Notes: generated by a model from the sequence alone, not told the origin. DNA of 64,000 nucleotides from Ruminococcus sp. (GCA_021200415.1 JAJQGO010000057.1:44557-108556); one strand, 5' to 3'. Shown: positions 18,722 to 26,500, counted from the first letter of the stretch. Made by a program: numbers and translations.

Positions 18722-18943
18722 TTATTCTGTTTCAATCATTTCAGCGTCAGCCTTGCGAAGGGAAAGCTCATAGCCTCTGACAGTTACCTCGATAGGGTCG
18801 CCCAGCGGAGCAACCTTGCGCACGTAAACGGGAACCCCCTTGGTAATCCCCATGTCCATGATTCTGCGCTTGACAGCACCTTCGCCGTTAAGCTTTTTGA
18901 CCTTGACAGTCTGACCAATTTTTGCATCACGCAATGTAGACAT
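18722..18943 (-). CDS. feoA: FeoA domain protein (second in operon)
   Basis: 73 residues with an SH3-like FeoA fold: IGQTVKVKKLNGEGAVKRRIMDMG and VYVRKVAPLGDPIEVTVRGYELSLRKADA. FeoA is a small cytoplasmic partner of FeoB. GGAGG precedes the ATG. It lies between the other feoA and feoB. Confidence 0.93.
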   Translation of the reverse strand: MSTLRDAKIGQTVKVKKLNGEGAVKRRIMDMGITKGVPVYVRKVAPLGDPIEVTVRGYELSLRKADAEMIETE

Positions 18944-19006
18944 AAATATTCCTCCTTGTATTATACAAAACAGCCGATAATCCGCAATATAGCTGCGGAT
19001 TGGCTC

Positions 19007-19219
19007 TCAAACCATGATTTTGCTTGCCATCTCCTTTGAAACGGCAACTCTCGACTCCTTCACGTTGACGATGACGTTTCCGCCGATCTGATTAACCACG
19101 GTGACAGTACCTCCTGCAACAAACCCGAGGGCTTCAAGAAACTTCCTTGTTTCCGGATTTCCGCCGACCTTTTTTATCATATTCTCCTCGCCAATATTCG
19201 CAAAAGTTAAAGGCATCAT
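19007..19219 (-). CDS. feoA: FeoA domain protein (first in operon)
   Basis: 70 residues: MPLTFANIGEENMIKKVGG, KFLEALGFVAGGTVTVV and NVIVNVKESRVAVSKEMASKI, a FeoA of the shorter type that often accompanies a second FeoA in Clostridia. First gene after the promoter at 19263-19291. GGAGGAAATT precedes the ATG. Confidence 0.92.
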   Translation of the reverse strand: MMPLTFANIGEENMIKKVGGNPETRKFLEALGFVAGGTVTVVNQIGGNVIVNVKESRVAVSKEMASKIMV

Positions 19220-19262
19220 AATTTCCTCCTTTGGTTAGCAGCTCATAACAACCTTTATTATT

Positions 19263-19291
19263 ATATTAGCACCGCCTAACGTAAATGTCAA
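19263..19291 (-). promoter_or_regulatory. feo promoter with overlapping DtxR/IdeR-like operator
   Basis: On the minus strand TTGACA (19286-19291), 17 bases, TAATAT (19263-19268). The palindrome TTAG-CACCGC-CTAA (19266-19279) overlaps the -10 and matches the inner TTAG-N6-CTAA core of the DtxR/IdeR consensus. Iron-loaded repressor would block RNA polymerase here. The promoter is clear; the repressor identity is an inference. Confidence 0.7.
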
Positions 19292-19404
19292 GTCCCATTT
19301 TGCCTTTTTTCCTGCGAAAAATAATTTTTAGAATTTTTGCTGTCATGCCGTTTTGAATAAAAAGGCTTTTTATGGAAATTCCACAAGAACGATGTAAACC
19401 CGTG

Positions 19405-19496
19405 CTAACATTAGTATGCCTGCAAAATTTTTGCTGCATCTGATGAAAATATGGACTTCACATCAGTACGACAATTTTTGTGCAGTGTTGCCTTAA
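19405..19496 (+). repeat. Half copy of the ~180-bp inverted repeat element
   Basis: About 92 bases matching the right half of the element at 42754-42933: TTAGTATGCCTGC at the centre, a diverged middle, and TTTTTGTGCAGTGTTGCCTTAA at the end. The left half is missing. It lies between the feo promoter and the ATP-grasp operon promoter. Confidence 0.75.
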
Positions 19497-19527
19497 TTTT
19501 ATTAAGTATTGGCAGTGATTTTTTTTC

Positions 19528-19556
19528 TTGACAAAGGCTGAAAAAGGGAATATAAT
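19528..19556 (+). promoter_or_regulatory. Promoter of the ATP-grasp/transglutaminase operon
   Basis: TTGACA (19528-19533), 17-base spacer, TATAAT (19551-19556): both hexamers are consensus. It gives a leader of about 100 bases before the first gene. Confidence 0.9.
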
Positions 19557-19584
19557 AATTACAGAATATTTTTACAGAAGCAAG

Positions 19585-19617
19585 GGCGCTCCATGATTTT
19601 TATGGGGCGTCTTTTTA
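19585..19617 (+). terminator. Intrinsic terminator in the leader of the ATP-grasp operon
   Basis: A 10-bp stem (GGCGCTCCAT with ATGGGGCGTC, two G-U pairs) followed by TTTTTAT lies between the consensus promoter and the first start codon. Most transcripts would stop after about 55 bases unless the hairpin is prevented from forming. No known riboswitch was recognised in the roughly 25 bases before it. Confidence 0.7.
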
Positions 19618-19665
19618 TATTCTGATTAAATTGCTTCTACCCAACTTAGACAGGATGTGATTTTT

Positions 19666-21006
19666 ATGACAGAAGCTTTGTTCAATCAAATGACCGCCGC
19701 TCCGGTAGCTAACGCGGATGAAATCAATGAGCTTCTCCGAAGATACGGTGTAAAATTCGGTATCTACAAAAACGGCACATTTAAAGAACAGCTTTTCCCC
19801 TTTGACCCAATTCCGAGAATTATTACTGCCGAGCATTTCAGGGAAATCGAAAAAGGACTCATTCAGCGTGTTGACGCGCTCAATATGTTCCTGTATGACA
19901 TTTACCACGAAAAAAATATTATCAAGGACGGTATTGTTCCCGAGGATTTTGTTTACATTTCAAGCGGCTATCTGCCTCAATGTGAGGGTATTACTCCGCC
20001 TAACAAAATCTACAGCCATATATCCGGAATCGACCTTGTAGAGGGCAAGGACGGCGAATGGTACATTCTTGAGGATAATCTGCGAATCCCGTCGGGCGCT
20101 TCCTATCCCCTTATAGCAAGGGAATTTACACGTGTCGCTTCGCCTAAGGCTTTTTCACAGAACAATATCGTGGATAACCGTAATTACGCAAAGCTGCTCA
20201 AGGATACGCTGGATTATTCAAACTGCGGCGGAATTAACGCAATACTCACCCCCGGACGCTATAACGCGGCTTATTTTGAGCATTCCTACCTTGCGGAAAT
20301 GACTGACTCCGTTCTCGTTCAGAATGACGAGCTTTTCGTTGAGGATAATATTCTCTATCAGAAAACATATTCCGGCGGAAAAACAAAAATCGGCGCCCTT
20401 TACCGCAGAATTTCAGATGAATATCTCGATCCGCTTACCTTTGAGCCGTCATCGCTTATCGGTATTCCAAATCTCATGGAGGCTTATCGTTCGGGAAATG
20501 TCGCAGTTATCAACGCCCCCGGAAACGGCGTTGCCGACGACAAGGGAATTTACTACTTCGTGCCGAAGATGATAAGCTACTACCTTGGCGAAAAGGCAAT
20601 CCTGAAAAATGCTCCTACATATCTCCCCTTCTATGATGAGGATAAGGAATATGTTCTGGAAAATATAGGAAAGCTGGTTATCAAGGACGTTGCGGAGGCA
20701 GGCGGCTATGGCGTCGTTTTCGGCAGCGAGCTTTCACCTGAGCAGCTTGAAGCATTCCGCAATACTATTATAAATGAGCCGCGCAGGTTCATCGCACAGA
20801 AGGTAATTGATTTCTGCGATCTGCCGATTATCGACAACGGTGAAACTGTAATGCGTAAGGCTGACCTGAGAGCGTTCGTGCTTTCCGGCGAAACAACAAG
20901 AGTATGGGCATCGGGACTTACAAGATTTTCGAGAAATCCCGATTCGTTCGTAGTTAACTCATCACAAGGAGGAGGTTTCAAAGACACATGGGTACTATCT
21001 CGATAG
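19666..21006 (+). CDS. Circularly permuted type 2 ATP-grasp protein (DUF404/DUF407)
   Basis: About 446 residues from ATG 19666 (a GTG at 19657 is too close to the AGGA). Signature blocks include RVDALNMFLYDIYHEKNII, YISSGYLPQCEG, SHISGIDLVEGKDGEWYILEDNLRIPSG, YFVPKMISYYLGEKAIL, VIKDVAEAGGYGVVFG and a final ADLRAFVLSG. The family (COG2308) is predicted to form amide or peptide bonds with ATP. It is almost always next to an alpha-E protein and a transglutaminase-like protein, as here. The substrate is not known. The end overlaps the next gene by 19 bp. Confidence 0.92.
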   Translation: MTEALFNQMTAAPVANADEINELLRRYGVKFGIYKNGTFKEQLFPFDPIPRIITAEHFREIEKGLIQRVDALNMFLYDIYHEKNIIKDGIVPEDFVYISSGYLPQCEGITPPNKIYSHISGIDLVEGKDGEWYILEDNLRIPSGASYPLIAREFTRVASPKAFSQNNIVDNRNYAKLLKDTLDYSNCGGINAILTPGRYNAAYFEHSYLAEMTDSVLVQNDELFVEDNILYQKTYSGGKTKIGALYRRISDEYLDPLTFEPSSLIGIPNLMEAYRSGNVAVINAPGNGVADDKGIYYFVPKMISYYLGEKAILKNAPTYLPFYDEDKEYVLENIGKLVIKDVAEAGGYGVVFGSELSPEQLEAFRNTIINEPRRFIAQKVIDFCDLPIIDNGETVMRKADLRAFVLSGETTRVWASGLTRFSRNPDSFVVNSSQGGGFKDTWVLSR

Positions 21007-21686
21007 AACATGGCGACAGACTTTTTTGGCTGGGACGATATACTGAAAGAGTTTTCACAACTTTAAAGGTTCTTGAAAAATATTATGATAAAATGATTGA
21101 TGAGAATCCACAGTTTTACGTTGAATATCTCAACAGCTTCGGTCTTTCCGATATTTACGGCAGCAGCGATAAATTCCTGAAAAGCTTTTTGTATGAAAAG
21201 GAAAATCCAAATTCTATTGCCAACAGCCTCGAAAGAGCCTACGACAACGGAATTGTACTTCGTGAGGAAATTTCAACCGACGCGCTGTCCTTCATTCAGA
21301 TGGCAATGGATACGCTTGAAAAAACAAAGGATTCCTCCAGAGGACTCATTCTCAATCTTCTGCCACTTGAGGATATTCTGTTCGGATTCTGGGGCTGCAT
21401 TGATGATTATATTCTCGATGAGGAGATTAAAACTATCATCTACTGCGGAAAATGCGTGGAGCGTCTTGACCTTTATCTGCGTCTGGGATATGACTTCAAG
21501 GCGGCTGAAGCCGAGTTCGCCCGTTTGTGCAAATATCTTGCCCGCGTTCCCAAAAATACGCCGTATCGCTACAATACAAAGCAGCTTTCGGTTCTCGTTG
21601 AGACTCTCGGAACGCCGGAGGATTACAGGATGGGAAAATCAGATGCTATTTCCGCCCTCGGACGCTTGTTTGAAAAGCTAAAATAA
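20988..21686 (+). CDS. Alpha-E domain protein (DUF403)
   Basis: 232 residues, predicted all-helical. ISIEHGDRLFWLGRYTERVFT at the N-terminus is the alpha-E signature (here quoted in part: HGDRLFWLGRYTER). Genes of this family accompany circularly permuted ATP-grasp proteins and probably act with them as a complex. It starts inside the end of the ATP-grasp gene, with AAGGAGGAGG in that gene's coding sequence as ribosome binding site, so translation is coupled. Confidence 0.92.
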   Translation: MGTISIEHGDRLFWLGRYTERVFTTLKVLEKYYDKMIDENPQFYVEYLNSFGLSDIYGSSDKFLKSFLYEKENPNSIANSLERAYDNGIVLREEISTDALSFIQMAMDTLEKTKDSSRGLILNLLPLEDILFGFWGCIDDYILDEEIKTIIYCGKCVERLDLYLRLGYDFKAAEAEFARLCKYLARVPKNTPYRYNTKQLSVLVETLGTPEDYRMGKSDAISALGRLFEKLK

Positions 21687-21704
21687 TATAAAGGAGTGAT
21701 TGAA

Positions 21705-22484
21705 GTGAAGAAAGTAAACTACACCTTTTCCACGAAGCTGACCTTTGATAATTATGTTTATAACCACTCGTTTGCCCTGCGTTGTATACCGCCGGAGTGC
21801 GAAGTTCAGCATATAATTTCCTGTCAGCTCGATATATCTCCGTTTGTTCCCACAATGCAGACTGTGGATGCCTTTGGAAACAATGTAACCAGCGGATACC
21901 TGAAAAGCGAGCATCGTTTTCTGGATTTTGAAATCTCCGGAAGCGCCGAAATCAACAGCGCAGCCGAACGTACCGATTTCATGCCGTGCTATGCGTATCA
22001 GTCGAAATACACAAAGCCGGATGATGCCCTCCGAAGCTTTTATGCCGAGCATAAGCCCTTTTGCCTGAGTGAGGACGTTTTTGAGAGAACAGCCTACTTT
22101 TCGGGAAAGCTCTCTGAGGTAATGAAGTACGAAAAAAACGTGACTGATACAAAAACTACGGCAGCAGAGGCTTTTGCACTGAAAAAGGGCGTTTGTCAGG
22201 ATTTCACCCACATAATGCTGTCAATCCTCAGAATGGACTGTATTCCATGCAGATATATTGCAGGGCTTGCCTGCTGCGACGGTGAAACTCACAGCTGGCT
22301 TGAGCTTTGGAACGGCAAATCATGGATAGGCTATGACCCGACAAATAACTGCCCTGTCAGCGACGACTACCTTATCCTTTCACAGGGACGTGACTTCGAG
22401 GACTGCGCAATCGACAGAGGCGTTATGTTTGGAGCGTACACAAAGCAGCTCCAGCTTATATCATCTTATCTGACATTGGCATAA
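21705..22484 (+). CDS. Transglutaminase-like cysteine protease fold protein
   Basis: About 259 residues starting at GTG 21705, eight bases after AAGGAG. An N-terminal beta domain (KVNYTFSTKLTFDNYVYNHSFALRC) precedes the papain-like transglutaminase core: Cys in KKGVCQDFTHIM, His in DGETHSWLELW and Asp in GYDPTNN form a complete catalytic triad. Proteins of this type cleave or transfer amides. In the ATP-grasp/alpha-E setting it may cut or remodel the product. It sits 18 bp after the alpha-E gene. Confidence 0.92.
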   Translation: MKKVNYTFSTKLTFDNYVYNHSFALRCIPPECEVQHIISCQLDISPFVPTMQTVDAFGNNVTSGYLKSEHRFLDFEISGSAEINSAAERTDFMPCYAYQSKYTKPDDALRSFYAEHKPFCLSEDVFERTAYFSGKLSEVMKYEKNVTDTKTTAAEAFALKKGVCQDFTHIMLSILRMDCIPCRYIAGLACCDGETHSWLELWNGKSWIGYDPTNNCPVSDDYLILSQGRDFEDCAIDRGVMFGAYTKQLQLISSYLTLA

Positions 22485-22553
22485 TCCGCACGAAGCTGAT
22501 GTGCGGTGACGCCGGAATATCATATTTTTCATACAATAAAGGAGCGAGGCATA

Positions 22554-23498
22554 ATGATAAAAACAGTGACCGAAGCTGCGCTTGCGGTTAATGAGAAGCT
22601 TGAAATCAAAAAAAACAGAATCAAAAACGGTTCGGGTACAAAACGTCTTAGTATCGTAACCGGAATTCACGGAGATGAGCTTGAGGGACAGTATCTTGCT
22701 TATCTCATTGGCAAACACCTGAACGACAACATTGAGCTGCTGGACGGAATCGTTGATATTTACCCTGCCCTGAACCCTATGGGCATTGACTCCATAACAC
22801 GTGGAATCCCTCTGTTCGACCTCGATATGAACCGTGTTTTCCCCGGCAGCAAGGACGGCACAATGATGGAAACTCTATGCTCCTCAATTATCGACGATAT
22901 CGCAGGCTCGGATATTTGCATTGACGTTCATTCAAGCAATATCTTCCTGAAGGAGCTGCCACAGATACGCATAAGCGTGCCGACGGCGGAAACGCTTGTT
23001 CCCTACGCAAAAATGCTGAATGTTGATTTTATCTGGGTACATGAATCGGCAACCGTCCTCGAATCAACGCTTGCTCATTCACTTAATTCAATCGGAACAA
23101 AAACTCTCGTTGTGGAAATGGGAGTCGGAATGAGAATAACAAAGGAATACGGTTTCCAGCTTTTTGAGGGCATTCTGAATCTTATGAAAAAAATCGGAAT
23201 GTGGAAGGGCGAAGCAAAGCCTGTCCGTGAGCCGATTGTTTCCATGAACAGAGCTGTCGGCTTTGTAAATTCAGACGCTGCGGGAATATTCGTGCCGTGT
23301 GTGGAATTCGGCGACAGCGTCCACAAGGGGGAACGTATAGGTGACGTTCTCGAACCGCTTACAGGTCGTGTAGCTGCGGAAATAAACGCTGTCTGCGACG
23401 GAATGGTCTTTACACTGCGTGAATATCCCATAGTTTACGGCGGCTCGCTTCTGGCAAGAATTCTTATGCCGGATACTCCGGAAGGAGGCGAGCAGTAA
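22554..23498 (+). CDS. M14/succinylglutamate desuccinylase-aspartoacylase family protein, copy 1
   Basis: About 314 residues from ATG 22554 with AAGGAGCGAGG upstream. The zinc site of this family is visible as GIHGDELEG (His and Glu ligands) and IDVHSSN (His ligand), followed by the substrate-side DMNRVFPGS motif. These metal-dependent hydrolases remove acyl or amino-acid groups through amide hydrolysis. It shares a TAATG start/stop with the next gene. As fourth gene of the ATP-grasp operon it could reverse or trim what the ligase makes. Confidence 0.88.
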   Translation: MIKTVTEAALAVNEKLEIKKNRIKNGSGTKRLSIVTGIHGDELEGQYLAYLIGKHLNDNIELLDGIVDIYPALNPMGIDSITRGIPLFDLDMNRVFPGSKDGTMMETLCSSIIDDIAGSDICIDVHSSNIFLKELPQIRISVPTAETLVPYAKMLNVDFIWVHESATVLESTLAHSLNSIGTKTLVVEMGVGMRITKEYGFQLFEGILNLMKKIGMWKGEAKPVREPIVSMNRAVGFVNSDAAGIFVPCVEFGDSVHKGERIGDVLEPLTGRVAAEINAVCDGMVFTLREYPIVYGGSLLARILMPDTPEGGEQ

Positions 23499-24424
23499 TG
23501 AAAAAGGAAATTCTCTACTCCCTGAAATCCCCCTACAGAGAAAGCCTTGACGTGACAGGCTTCAGCTTCGGTAAGGGAGAAAAGGCAATTGCAATTGTCG
23601 GGGCAATGCGCGGAAACGAGGTTCAGCAGATGTATGTATGCTCACGCCTTGTTCAGGAAATGAAAAAGCTCGAAAAGAACGGAAAAATCACTGCCGGCAA
23701 GGAGGTTCTTGTAATCCCCTGCGTCAACTATTATTCGATGAACCTTGGCAAGCGCTTCTGGGCAATGGATAATACGGACATAAACAGAATGTTCCCCGGA
23801 TACGATTTGGGCGAAACAACTCAGAGAATTGCCGACGGAGTGTTTACTGCTCTTCAGGGATTTGAATACGGCATTCAGATGGCAAGCTTCTATCAGCAGG
23901 GAAATTTTATGCCCCACGTTAAGCTCATGGAAACGGGCTTCACGGACAAGGAGCTTATGAAGCTCTTTGGGATGCCTTTCGGAATCGTCAGAACGCCAAG
24001 GCCCTATGATACCACAACGCTCAATTATAACTGGCAGATATGGGAAACGAAGGCATTTTCGATTTACACGAACGAAACCGATACAATTGACGTGAAATCA
24101 GCAAACAGCGCTGTTGACGCAATACTCAGATTTATGGCAAATACGGGAATTATCAGTCATCATGTTCGCCAAGGGTATATGACGGAAATAGTTCACGAAT
24201 CCGGAATCGTTCAGATTCAGTCAGAAGCAGCGGGAATTTTTGTAAGCTGCTGTGAAATCGGCGGAAAGGTTGAAAAGAACGATATTCTGGGCAAGATTCT
24301 CGATCCCTTGGACAGCGAGGTGAAATCTGTCATAAGAAGCGATATTTCGGGAATTGTTTATTTTGAATACAACAAGCCGCTTATAAATGAAAATACAGTG
24401 TGCTTTAAAATTATAAAGGATTAG
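23498..24424 (+). CDS. M14/succinylglutamate desuccinylase-aspartoacylase family protein, copy 2, with altered zinc site
   Basis: 308 residues, paralogous to the preceding gene: KAIAIVGAMRGNEVQQMYV, DNTDINRMFPGY and a C-terminal beta-barrel ending VYFEYNKPLI. In the first zinc motif the His of GxHGDE is replaced (AMRGNE), and no IDVHSS counterpart is evident (GIQMASFYQQGNF instead). It may therefore be a non-catalytic partner of copy 1 forming a heterodimer, or bind metal differently. Start codon shares one base with the stop of copy 1. Confidence 0.82.
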   Translation: MKKEILYSLKSPYRESLDVTGFSFGKGEKAIAIVGAMRGNEVQQMYVCSRLVQEMKKLEKNGKITAGKEVLVIPCVNYYSMNLGKRFWAMDNTDINRMFPGYDLGETTQRIADGVFTALQGFEYGIQMASFYQQGNFMPHVKLMETGFTDKELMKLFGMPFGIVRTPRPYDTTTLNYNWQIWETKAFSIYTNETDTIDVKSANSAVDAILRFMANTGIISHHVRQGYMTEIVHESGIVQIQSEAAGIFVSCCEIGGKVEKNDILGKILDPLDSEVKSVIRSDISGIVYFEYNKPLINENTVCFKIIKD

Positions 24425-24453
24425 AAAGATCAAACCAATAACACATAAGAAAA

Positions 24454-24477
24454 CGCACCCGAAAGGGTGCGCTTTTT
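24454..24477. terminator. Terminator between the ATP-grasp operon and the convergent dockerin gene
   Basis: CGCACCC-GAAA-GGGTGCG stem-tetraloop followed by CTTTTTG on the plus strand and TTTTCTTATG on the minus strand; it can serve both convergent genes. Confidence 0.88.
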
Positions 24478-24488
24478 GTATTTATTTA

Positions 24489-25454
24489 TCAGTTCCTGTC
24501 CGCGAGATAATCGGGGAATCCGAGCTTTCCTCCTACAGCACTGTACGCATAGTAGCTGAGAATCAGCGAAGCGTCCACTGCGTCAATTGAGGTGTCCTCG
24601 TTGACATCTGCCGCAAGCTCCTGAAATTCAGTTAAACCGTACTCGCCGCTGACGGCGTTTTTGGCGTAGGCAGCCAGAACCAATGATGCGTCCACAGCGT
24701 CAATAACCTTATCCTCGTTTACGTCCCCAAGCATAAAGTCTCCGACAATTATGGTCAGACCTTTCGTCCGCGGACGGAAACTATAAAAGCTCGTCTTGCT
24801 GAGGGCGATTGCTCCGTGTGAAAAAACGCTTGAGTCGCCGTCAGTATTATCCTCCGTGGCAAAAATAATTTCGTATATTCCCTCCGACGTGTCGCTGTCG
24901 ATTACAGCGTCAAAGGAGGTGAATGGGTATTCATCCGTAGCCGCGCCGAGAACGCTGAAAACATTTGCATTAAGTGAGATGCAGGAAAAATACATGGAAT
25001 TTATCTCCGGCAGCTCCGCAATGTCCGGAGTAACGGGAATTGAAGCCGTTCCGTCATCGCTTACCTCCATATAGCAGAAGGGTGTCAGATCCGTTGTAAA
25101 TGTTACCCCTTCGGAGGTGGTGTAGGTTTTTGAAGCTCCCGTTGAAACAGTCGGGTCGCAAAGATTTTCAAGAGTTATATATTCCGAATCACATCTCCAT
25201 TTTGCGGAGGCTGAATAGATTTTCTGAGTTTCGTCCTCAATATAAACTCCGACGTTCAGTCTCACATCACCCTCCGCCAGAGCATCAGGTGAAATCTGAA
25301 CCGTATCGTCTGAAATGATGGTTACGTTTTCGGATTCATTTGCTTTAAAGTAGTACAGCGGTATGTATTTTTCGGTGTCCGCGCCTGCGCTCATGGGCAG
25401 CAGCATTGCAGCTGATGCCGCAAATGCGGTAATAATTGAAACAAGCTTTTTCAT
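24489..25454 (-). CDS. Secreted dockerin protein with unrecognised beta-rich domain
   Basis: About 321 residues from ATG 25454 (GGAG upstream). A signal peptide (KKLVSIITAFAASAAMLLPM) is followed by about 210 residues of beta-rich sequence I cannot assign; the segment SEGIYEIIFATEDN is reminiscent of cohesin-like or carbohydrate-binding beta sandwiches. The C-terminus is a canonical dockerin with two 12-residue calcium loops, DVNEDKVIDAVD and DVNEDTSIDAVD. It should be exported and bound to a cohesin. The next gene upstream, mtnN, ends 16 bp before its start but is unrelated in role. Confidence 0.85.
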   Translation of the reverse strand: MKKLVSIITAFAASAAMLLPMSAGADTEKYIPLYYFKANESENVTIISDDTVQISPDALAEGDVRLNVGVYIEDETQKIYSASAKWRCDSEYITLENLCDPTVSTGASKTYTTSEGVTFTTDLTPFCYMEVSDDGTASIPVTPDIAELPEINSMYFSCISLNANVFSVLGAATDEYPFTSFDAVIDSDTSEGIYEIIFATEDNTDGDSSVFSHGAIALSKTSFYSFRPRTKGLTIIVGDFMLGDVNEDKVIDAVDASLVLAAYAKNAVSGEYGLTEFQELAADVNEDTSIDAVDASLILSYYAYSAVGGKLGFPDYLADRN

Positions 25455-25470
25455 ACACATCTCCATTTTC

Positions 25471-26148
25471 TCAAAGCTGAGCGCACATTTTCAGTACAAT
25501 CTCAGCAACACGTTTTGCGGCAATTTTTTCAAACTCGTCAAAGGACATCGCTCCCTCGTCATCGGCGTTGTCGGAAATACATCTCACGTTTACAAAGGGC
25601 ATTTCATTGAGGTAGCAGCAATGGCCGATTGCCGAGCTTTCCATATCGACAGCGTGAGGAGCGAGCCTTTCGAGAATATCCTCTTTAACCTCGTTGCTGG
25701 AAATAAAGGCTTCGCCCGAAACGACTCTGCCTCTGAAGCTTTTTACGCCGGATTCCCGACAAACCTTTTCCGCCATTTCAATCAGACCCTCGTCAGACTT
25801 GTAAATTCCGCAGTAGGGGGGATAGTCCCTGAGGAAGTGCAAATCCAGATCATGGGGCATAACCTCTGTTGAAATGACAATATCGCACACCTTGACTTCG
25901 GGATTCATACCGCCTGAAATTCCGGAATTTATAACTGCGTCAGGCTTGAAATTATCAATCAGCACCTGTGCGCAAACGGCAGCGTTCACCTTTGCGATTC
26001 CGCTGCAAACGTTAATAATTGTCTTGCCCATGTATTCGTTTATGTAAAAATCGAAGCCGGAAATTCTTTTTACCTCCGCTTCACCAAGCATATTTCTTAT
26101 ATCGGCAAGCTCCGACGGCATTGCCCCGATTATTGCTATCCTGTTCAT
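25471..26148 (-). CDS. mtnN: 5'-methylthioadenosine/S-adenosylhomocysteine nucleosidase
   Basis: About 225 residues. The protein has the MTAN pattern RIAIIGAMPSEL at the N-terminus, NSGISGGM, the substrate segment VDMESSAIGHCC and a final RCISDNADDEG with the catalytic Asp. It removes adenine from MTA and SAH. I prefer ATG 26148 because AGGAG is ten bases upstream, whereas the in-frame GTG at 26157 nearly touches it. Strong promoter at 26204-26232. Confidence 0.93.
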   Translation of the reverse strand: MNRIAIIGAMPSELADIRNMLGEAEVKRISGFDFYINEYMGKTIINVCSGIAKVNAAVCAQVLIDNFKPDAVINSGISGGMNPEVKVCDIVISTEVMPHDLDLHFLRDYPPYCGIYKSDEGLIEMAEKVCRESGVKSFRGRVVSGEAFISSNEVKEDILERLAPHAVDMESSAIGHCCYLNEMPFVNVRCISDNADDEGAMSFDEFEKIAAKRVAEIVLKMCAQL

Positions 26149-26164
26149 TGCAATCACGCTCCTG

Positions 26165-26232
26165 TTGATTTATTCAGACTGCGGAGAATCCACAGTTTGT
26201 TTCATTATATCATGTTTCGCTGAATAAATCAA
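26165..26232. repeat. 13-bp inverted repeat around the mtnN promoter
   Basis: TTGATTTATTCAG (26165-26177) and its exact reverse complement CTGAATAAATCAA (26220-26232), 42 bases apart. The distal arm contains the -35 element of mtnN and the proximal arm lies just before its ribosome binding site. Confidence 0.75.
26204..26232 (-). promoter_or_regulatory. Promoter of mtnN
   Basis: Minus strand TTGATT (26227-26232), 17-base spacer, TATAAT (26204-26209). Confidence 0.75.
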
Positions 26233-26278
26233 TAGCTCATTTGTGGGAATTTCTTAGGCAGAAAAAACCGCAATTATT

Positions 26279-26457
26279 TTAAGGCAACACCGTACAAAGA
26301 TTGTCGTGCAGATACGAAGTCCATATTTTCGTCAGATGCAACAAAAATTTTGCAGGCATACTGACGTATGTCAAAAAATTTTTGCGAAAGATGGCGAAAA
26401 TTGGCGAGTAGATGTGCGGCAAAGCCGACAGGCGTGCTTTGTGCGGTGTTGCCTTAA
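26279..26457 (+). repeat. Full copy of the ~180-bp inverted repeat element (MITE-like)
   Basis: 179 bases with near-perfect terminal inverted repeats: left TTAAGGCAACACCGTACAAAG, right end complementary to TTAAGGCAACACCGCACAAAG. The middle holds the palindrome CATACTGACGTATG. The reverse complement of 42754-42933 aligns along the full length. Short open frames across it differ between the copies and are not genes. It lies between the mtnN promoter and the zinc-ribbon locus. Confidence 0.88.
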
Positions 26458-26466
26458 ATCCAGCTA

Positions 26467-26494
26467 TTGACAAATCGCCTAAAAAAGCTATAAT
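26467..26494 (+). promoter_or_regulatory. Orphan sigma-A promoter
   Basis: TTGACA (26467-26472), 16-base spacer, TATAAT (26489-26494), ten bases after the repeat element. No plus-strand gene follows; the next gene is convergent. Confidence 0.75.
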
Positions 26495-26500
26495 AATGGA

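Noticed and set aside
434..24433. Many long frames on the strand opposite to trmFO, topA, dprA, ftsH, feoB and others
   Set aside because: They lie inside well-identified genes, lack ribosome binding sites and show no recognisable domains.
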